From an uncultured Prevotella sp. (GTDB taxonomy: Bacteria; Bacteroidota; Bacteroidia; Bacteroidales; Bacteroidaceae), in NCBI GenBank assembly GCA_902477645.1, contig CABSIA010000138.1, positions 1-8,064 of the forward strand: 8,064 nucleotides of DNA, in the 5' to 3' direction. The position numbers and the translations under genes were made by a program. The notes under the pieces are model-generated. The model searched no databases, was not told the DNA's origin, and saw only the letters and a list, made by a program, of their open reading frames with translations. Positions within the stretch are counted from its first letter, which is position 1. Each line of letters starts with the position of its first letter. Positions 6,225-8,064 of the stretch are shown here, in pieces.

Positions 6225-6989
6225 TCATAATATTGATTCTCTGATAAAATGCGGGAACAATTCTTCTCCATGTTTGGGTGAATATTCAAATCCTTCGTAT
6301 GAAAAAGCCTTTAGTTGCTCAGGCGAGGAATTCCTGTTTTCAAGAATATATCTTACCATGGCTCCACGACAAGACTTCGCCCATACCGCCTGCATCTTAA
6401 GTGTTCCGTCAGGCTGGCGGACATAGAACAAGGGATGGATGACCTTGACTTCCTTCATCACCCGTCTCCAATCAAAAAGATGCTCATATTCCTCTGTGGA
6501 CAGATGTACCAAAATACCATCGTCTGCTTTCACGCTGTCAATCAGTACACCGGTCAGTTTGTCTTTCCAATACTGGTTGACTGGCTTGTCGTTTGTTGCC
6601 TGCAAACTGACACAATGCTCCATGCGGTAAGGTACTATCGCGTCCATGGGTCTGAGCAGTCCATACAGGAAGCAGGTAATCCACAGATGTTTCTGGCCGA
6701 ACATCAAGGCTTCGTCCGTGAGCGTGTTTGCCCTTAGATGCTTGTAGGCCTGACCGTTATAGGCAAGGATGGCGGGCATGGAGTTTGCACAGTGGAAGTT
6801 CTGATAGCGTTTCCAATTCTCGGCAGCCAACTTCCTGCTGCAATCCAACTGTCGGGCAAGCTCATCAATGTTCATCATTGTCATCTCGGCAGCCAATTCG
6901 TTGGCCACTGATTGAAAGAGCGGAGTGGATAAGGCCGCTTTCTCCGCCCTGTCATACATTATTTTTGCGTTAGCGAGAAGTATCTGCAT
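6225..6989 (-). CDS. yaaA: Peroxide stress protein YaaA (UPF0246/DUF328)
   Basis: This 254-residue cytosolic protein is full length for the YaaA family. In E. coli YaaA limits damage from hydrogen peroxide by lowering free intracellular iron, and the fold is associated with DNA binding. The family signatures are present in order. They are AYNGQAYKHL (residues 76-85), LYGLLRPMDAIVPYRMEH (108-125), YW (140-141), VHLSTEEYEHLFDW (161-174), a KSCRGAMVRYI block (205-215) and FSYEGFEYSPKHGEELFPHF (229-248). The start at 6989 gives MQILLANAKIMYD. This matches the usual short first strand, although the common SPAKT motif appears as ANAKI, the form I associate with Bacteroidetes members. No clear promoter lies directly upstream; the nearest -7-like box is about 160 bases away in the repeat array. 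The following gene is probably in the same transcript. Confidence 0.9.
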   Translation of the reverse strand: MQILLANAKIMYDRAEKAALSTPLFQSVANELAAEMTMMNIDELARQLDCSRKLAAENWKRYQNFHCANSMPAILAYNGQAYKHLRANTLTDEALMFGQKHLWITCFLYGLLRPMDAIVPYRMEHCVSLQATNDKPVNQYWKDKLTGVLIDSVKADDGILVHLSTEEYEHLFDWRRVMKEVKVIHPLFYVRQPDGTLKMQAVWAKSCRGAMVRYILENRNSSPEQLKAFSYEGFEYSPKHGEELFPHFIRESIL

Positions 6990-7134
6990 AGCGAAATGTC
7001 ATTATTAATTACTAAAGTTTCCTATTCGGAAAGTCTATTTCCCGATGCAGAGTAAATAACTCATTGATTATCAGATGTAAAACAAATGTAGGAACAATAG
7101 TTGAGCCGTTGCGAAAAACGGCAATCTTGCTACC

Positions 7135-7158
7135 GTAAATCACTGATTTACAAAGGTA
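7135..7158 (-). promoter_or_regulatory. 17-bp palindrome next to a -7-like box upstream of yaaA
   Basis: GTAAATCA (7135-7142), C, TGATTTAC (7144-7151) is a perfect 8-1-8 palindrome. On the minus strand it directly overlaps the end of TACCTTTG (7158 to 7151), which matches the -7 consensus and is identical to the box before the sigma gene. If used, transcription toward yaaA would start inside the palindrome, as with an operator, with a leader of about 155 bases. No -33 TTTG is seen at the right distance, so this is tentative. Confidence 0.3.
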
Positions 7159-7510
7159 TATACTATTGTTTCCATATTTGTTTTCTCTTGTTTTCATGTT
7201 CTACTTACCAATACAGAGGGTGTAACGCTTTGATTATCAGTAGTTATTGCATAATTTGAACTATATTTGAGCCGTAGGACATACATAGAGTGTAATCCTC
7301 TTAAATCTCTGAATATCAGTGGTTTTGTTACTTTTATCGTTTCTTTCCTTACGTTGAGGATGTGACTCCTGATTAACATTCTCTACTTTCCCACGCAGAT
7401 TTTCAACACATCTGATTATCAGTGTTTTACGTATTAAAAGGACGATAGTTGAGCCGTTGTCCTTTTGAAAACATTTTAGCTTGATTATCAGCTATTTGTC
7501 TAAGTTTTGC

Positions 7511-7542
7511 TTTCTCTTCTTTTCATTTTGAACCTAATTTTG
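7511..7542 (+). promoter_or_regulatory. Possible plus-strand promoter at the end of the array
   Basis: TAATTTTG at 7535-7542 fits TAnnTTTG. TTTC at 7511-7514, 20 bases upstream, matches three of four bases of the -33 element. It would read rightward into the 7650-7874 open frame. The corresponding position in the first unit has lost the -7 match. Confidence 0.3.
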
Positions 7543-7649
7543 CAGATTGTAAAATTAACATATTTAACATTCAATAACACGATATTGCTATGTGCTCATA
7601 TCAAAACGTAGCGTAATCTTGCTTTGTTCTGCAGATCCAGTTGTTCAAC

Positions 7650-7874
7650 ATGAACACCTCGAAGAACTTGTATGTGTTCATTCTGGCATATGCTTTCATG
7701 CTTTTTGGAGAATGCAATTCTATCTTGGCTCGACATCTTGCCGATAAGATGTATGAGTTGCAATCTATATTACCTGTTCTAATGATTATGCAAAATTACC
7801 ACAAATACTTTTCATTGTGGCATTTTTATACTGAAATCAGTCAAAACACCTCAAAATTTAACTTTCTTCAGTAA
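7650..7874 (+). CDS. Doubtful small ORF, unrecognised
   Basis: From the ATG at 7650 this frame gives 74 residues beginning MNTSKNLYVFILAYAFMLFG, rich in hydrophobic and aromatic residues, and it ends TSKFNFLQ. A possible promoter lies at 7511-7542. The opposite strand is also open over the same bases: from 7769 to 7596 in one frame (46 residues from the ATG at 7736, MSSQDRIAFSKKHES) and in a second frame ending HSPKSMKAYARMNTYKFFEV. I cannot tell which strand, if any, is coding. The stretch may be the remnant of a longer gene, and no family is recognised. Confidence 0.2.
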   Translation: MNTSKNLYVFILAYAFMLFGECNSILARHLADKMYELQSILPVLMIMQNYHKYFSLWHFYTEISQNTSKFNFLQ

Positions 7875-7887
7875 AGAGAAAGAAAAA

Positions 7888-7956
7888 ATGGAGTATCAGC
7901 TATTCATACAAGTTTATTTCGTCATATACATATATATGGCTTTCATAAACCTGTAA
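7888..7956 (+). CDS. Possible 22-residue hydrophobic peptide
   Basis: An ATG at 7888 opens MEYQLFIQVYFVIYIYMAFINL, which could form a single membrane helix, and closes at TAA 7954-7956. It is preceded by a purine-rich run (AAAGAGAAAGAAAAA) and starts 13 bases after the stop of the 7650 ORF. Its size and hydrophobicity recall small membrane peptides such as type I toxins. AT-rich DNA produces such frames by chance, so this is only a candidate. Confidence 0.15.
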   Translation: MEYQLFIQVYFVIYIYMAFINL

Positions 7957-8030
7957 ACTCAATCTCTGTTCCTGTTCTAAGCCATTTGAGGTCATGACAT
8001 TTGAGTTTAGAGAACATGTATATATACATG
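7954..8030. repeat. Cluster of inverted repeats including a perfect 16-bp palindrome
   Basis: TAAACTCAA (7954-7962) is the exact inverse of TTGAGTTTA (8001-8009). CATTTGAG occurs directly at 7983-7990 and 7998-8005, with the palindrome GTCATGAC (7991-7998) between. CATGTATATATACATG (8015-8030) is a perfect palindrome. Together these could form a cruciform or an operator cluster, or mark the end of a small element that continues beyond the window. Confidence 0.45.
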
Positions 8031-8064
8031 AGTAATTCTAAACTTAAACTTACATGCCATAAGT

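Larger units (their letters stand above)
7048..7545. repeat. Three-unit degenerate tandem array with fixed motif spacing
   Basis: Each unit has CAG, 14 bases, TGATTATCAG, 26 bases, TTGAGCCG. The CAG boxes are at 7048, 7214 and 7396. The TGATTATCAG boxes are at 7065-7074, 7231-7240 and 7413-7422. The TTGAGCCG boxes are at 7101-7108, 7267-7274 and 7449-7456. A second TGATTATCAG-like box follows after 35, 35 and 25 bases: TGATTTACAA at 7144, TGAATATCAG at 7310, TGATTATCAG at 7482. A pyrimidine-rich stretch like TTTCTCTTCTTTTCAT precedes the next CAG, best kept at 7182-7197 and 7511-7526. A fourth CAG is at 7543. Periods are 166 and 182 bases. CTGATTATCAG is itself a 5-1-5 palindrome. The sequence between boxes is strongly diverged. 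Candidates are decayed small mobile elements, a protein-binding array or structured RNA units. Confidence 0.72.
6990..8064. other. Long non-coding, repeat-rich, AT-rich stretch
   Basis: No gene with a recognisable product lies in this 1075-base stretch. From 7048 to about 7545 there is a tandem array of degenerate units. From about 7596 to 7874 both strands have short overlapping open frames without a clear coding winner. From 7875 to the end there are a possible 22-codon ORF and several palindromes. The two 61-codon minus-strand frames inside the array (7012-7197, 7194-7379) are not conserved between units, so I do not call them genes. The region looks like accessory or decayed mobile DNA next to the chromosomal yaaA unit. 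Confidence 0.6.

Noticed and set aside
6315..6973. Plus-strand ORFs opposite yaaA
   Set aside because: YaaA family motifs are all present on the minus strand in the right order, and the plus frames show no family features.
7012..7379. Two 61-codon minus-strand ORFs upstream of yaaA
   Set aside because: They lie in successive units of the repeat array, but the matching boxes fall in different frames and the corresponding frames in other units contain stops, so coding is not what is conserved.
7048..7545. CRISPR array
   Set aside because: Unit length is 166-182 bases, conserved boxes are about 10 bases, and no 25-47 base repeat with regular spacers or cas gene is present.

Overview
The window comes from a member of the Bacteroidales, most like Bacteroides, Prevotella or their relatives. 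The signs are promoters of the TTTG-N20-TAnnTTTG type, start codons without a Shine-Dalgarno sequence but with A/T-rich leaders, and a GH43-type lipoprotein. Further signs are a sigma-70/membrane-protein pair and a YaaA gene paired with a conserved protein of unknown function. The coding part (1 to about 6990) looks like ordinary chromosome. From about 7000 to the end the DNA is AT-rich, repetitive and has no gene I can defend.

Left part, plus strand. The 3' part of a right-handed beta-helix surface protein (1-1037) carries an in-frame TAG at 48-50. A complete cytidine deaminase gene (cdd, 1066-1545) follows 28 bases later. After a small tandem repeat comes a tRNA-Ser(CGA) gene (1646-1734) with its own strong promoter and an intrinsic terminator. 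The convergent gap after it holds an inverted repeat with one left arm and two right arms.

Middle part, minus strand. A GH43-like lipoprotein (2442-3464) is followed closely by a small two-helix PH-domain protein (1992-2408). Next is an ECF-type sigma-70 gene (4216-4701) broken by a TGA at a tryptophan position of region 2, with an intact four-helix membrane protein just downstream (3570-4202). A small outer-membrane beta-barrel gene (4894-5433) has a textbook promoter and a perfect 16-bp hairpin terminator. Last is a likely two-gene unit: yaaA (6225-6989) and a conserved 176-residue protein of unknown function (5664-6194).

Right part, 6990-8064. The main feature is a degenerate tandem array of three units. 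Short motifs in each unit keep exactly the same spacing while the DNA between them has diverged: CAG, 14 bases, TGATTATCAG, 26 bases, TTGAGCCG, then 35 or 25 bases and a second TGATTATCAG-like box. The array is followed by an unresolved stretch with overlapping open frames on both strands, a possible 22-residue hydrophobic peptide and several palindromes. I cannot assign this array to a named element. It is the most novel signal here. Next come the broken sigma factor and a tRNA in which a normally invariant G19-C56 tertiary pair appears as A19-U56.
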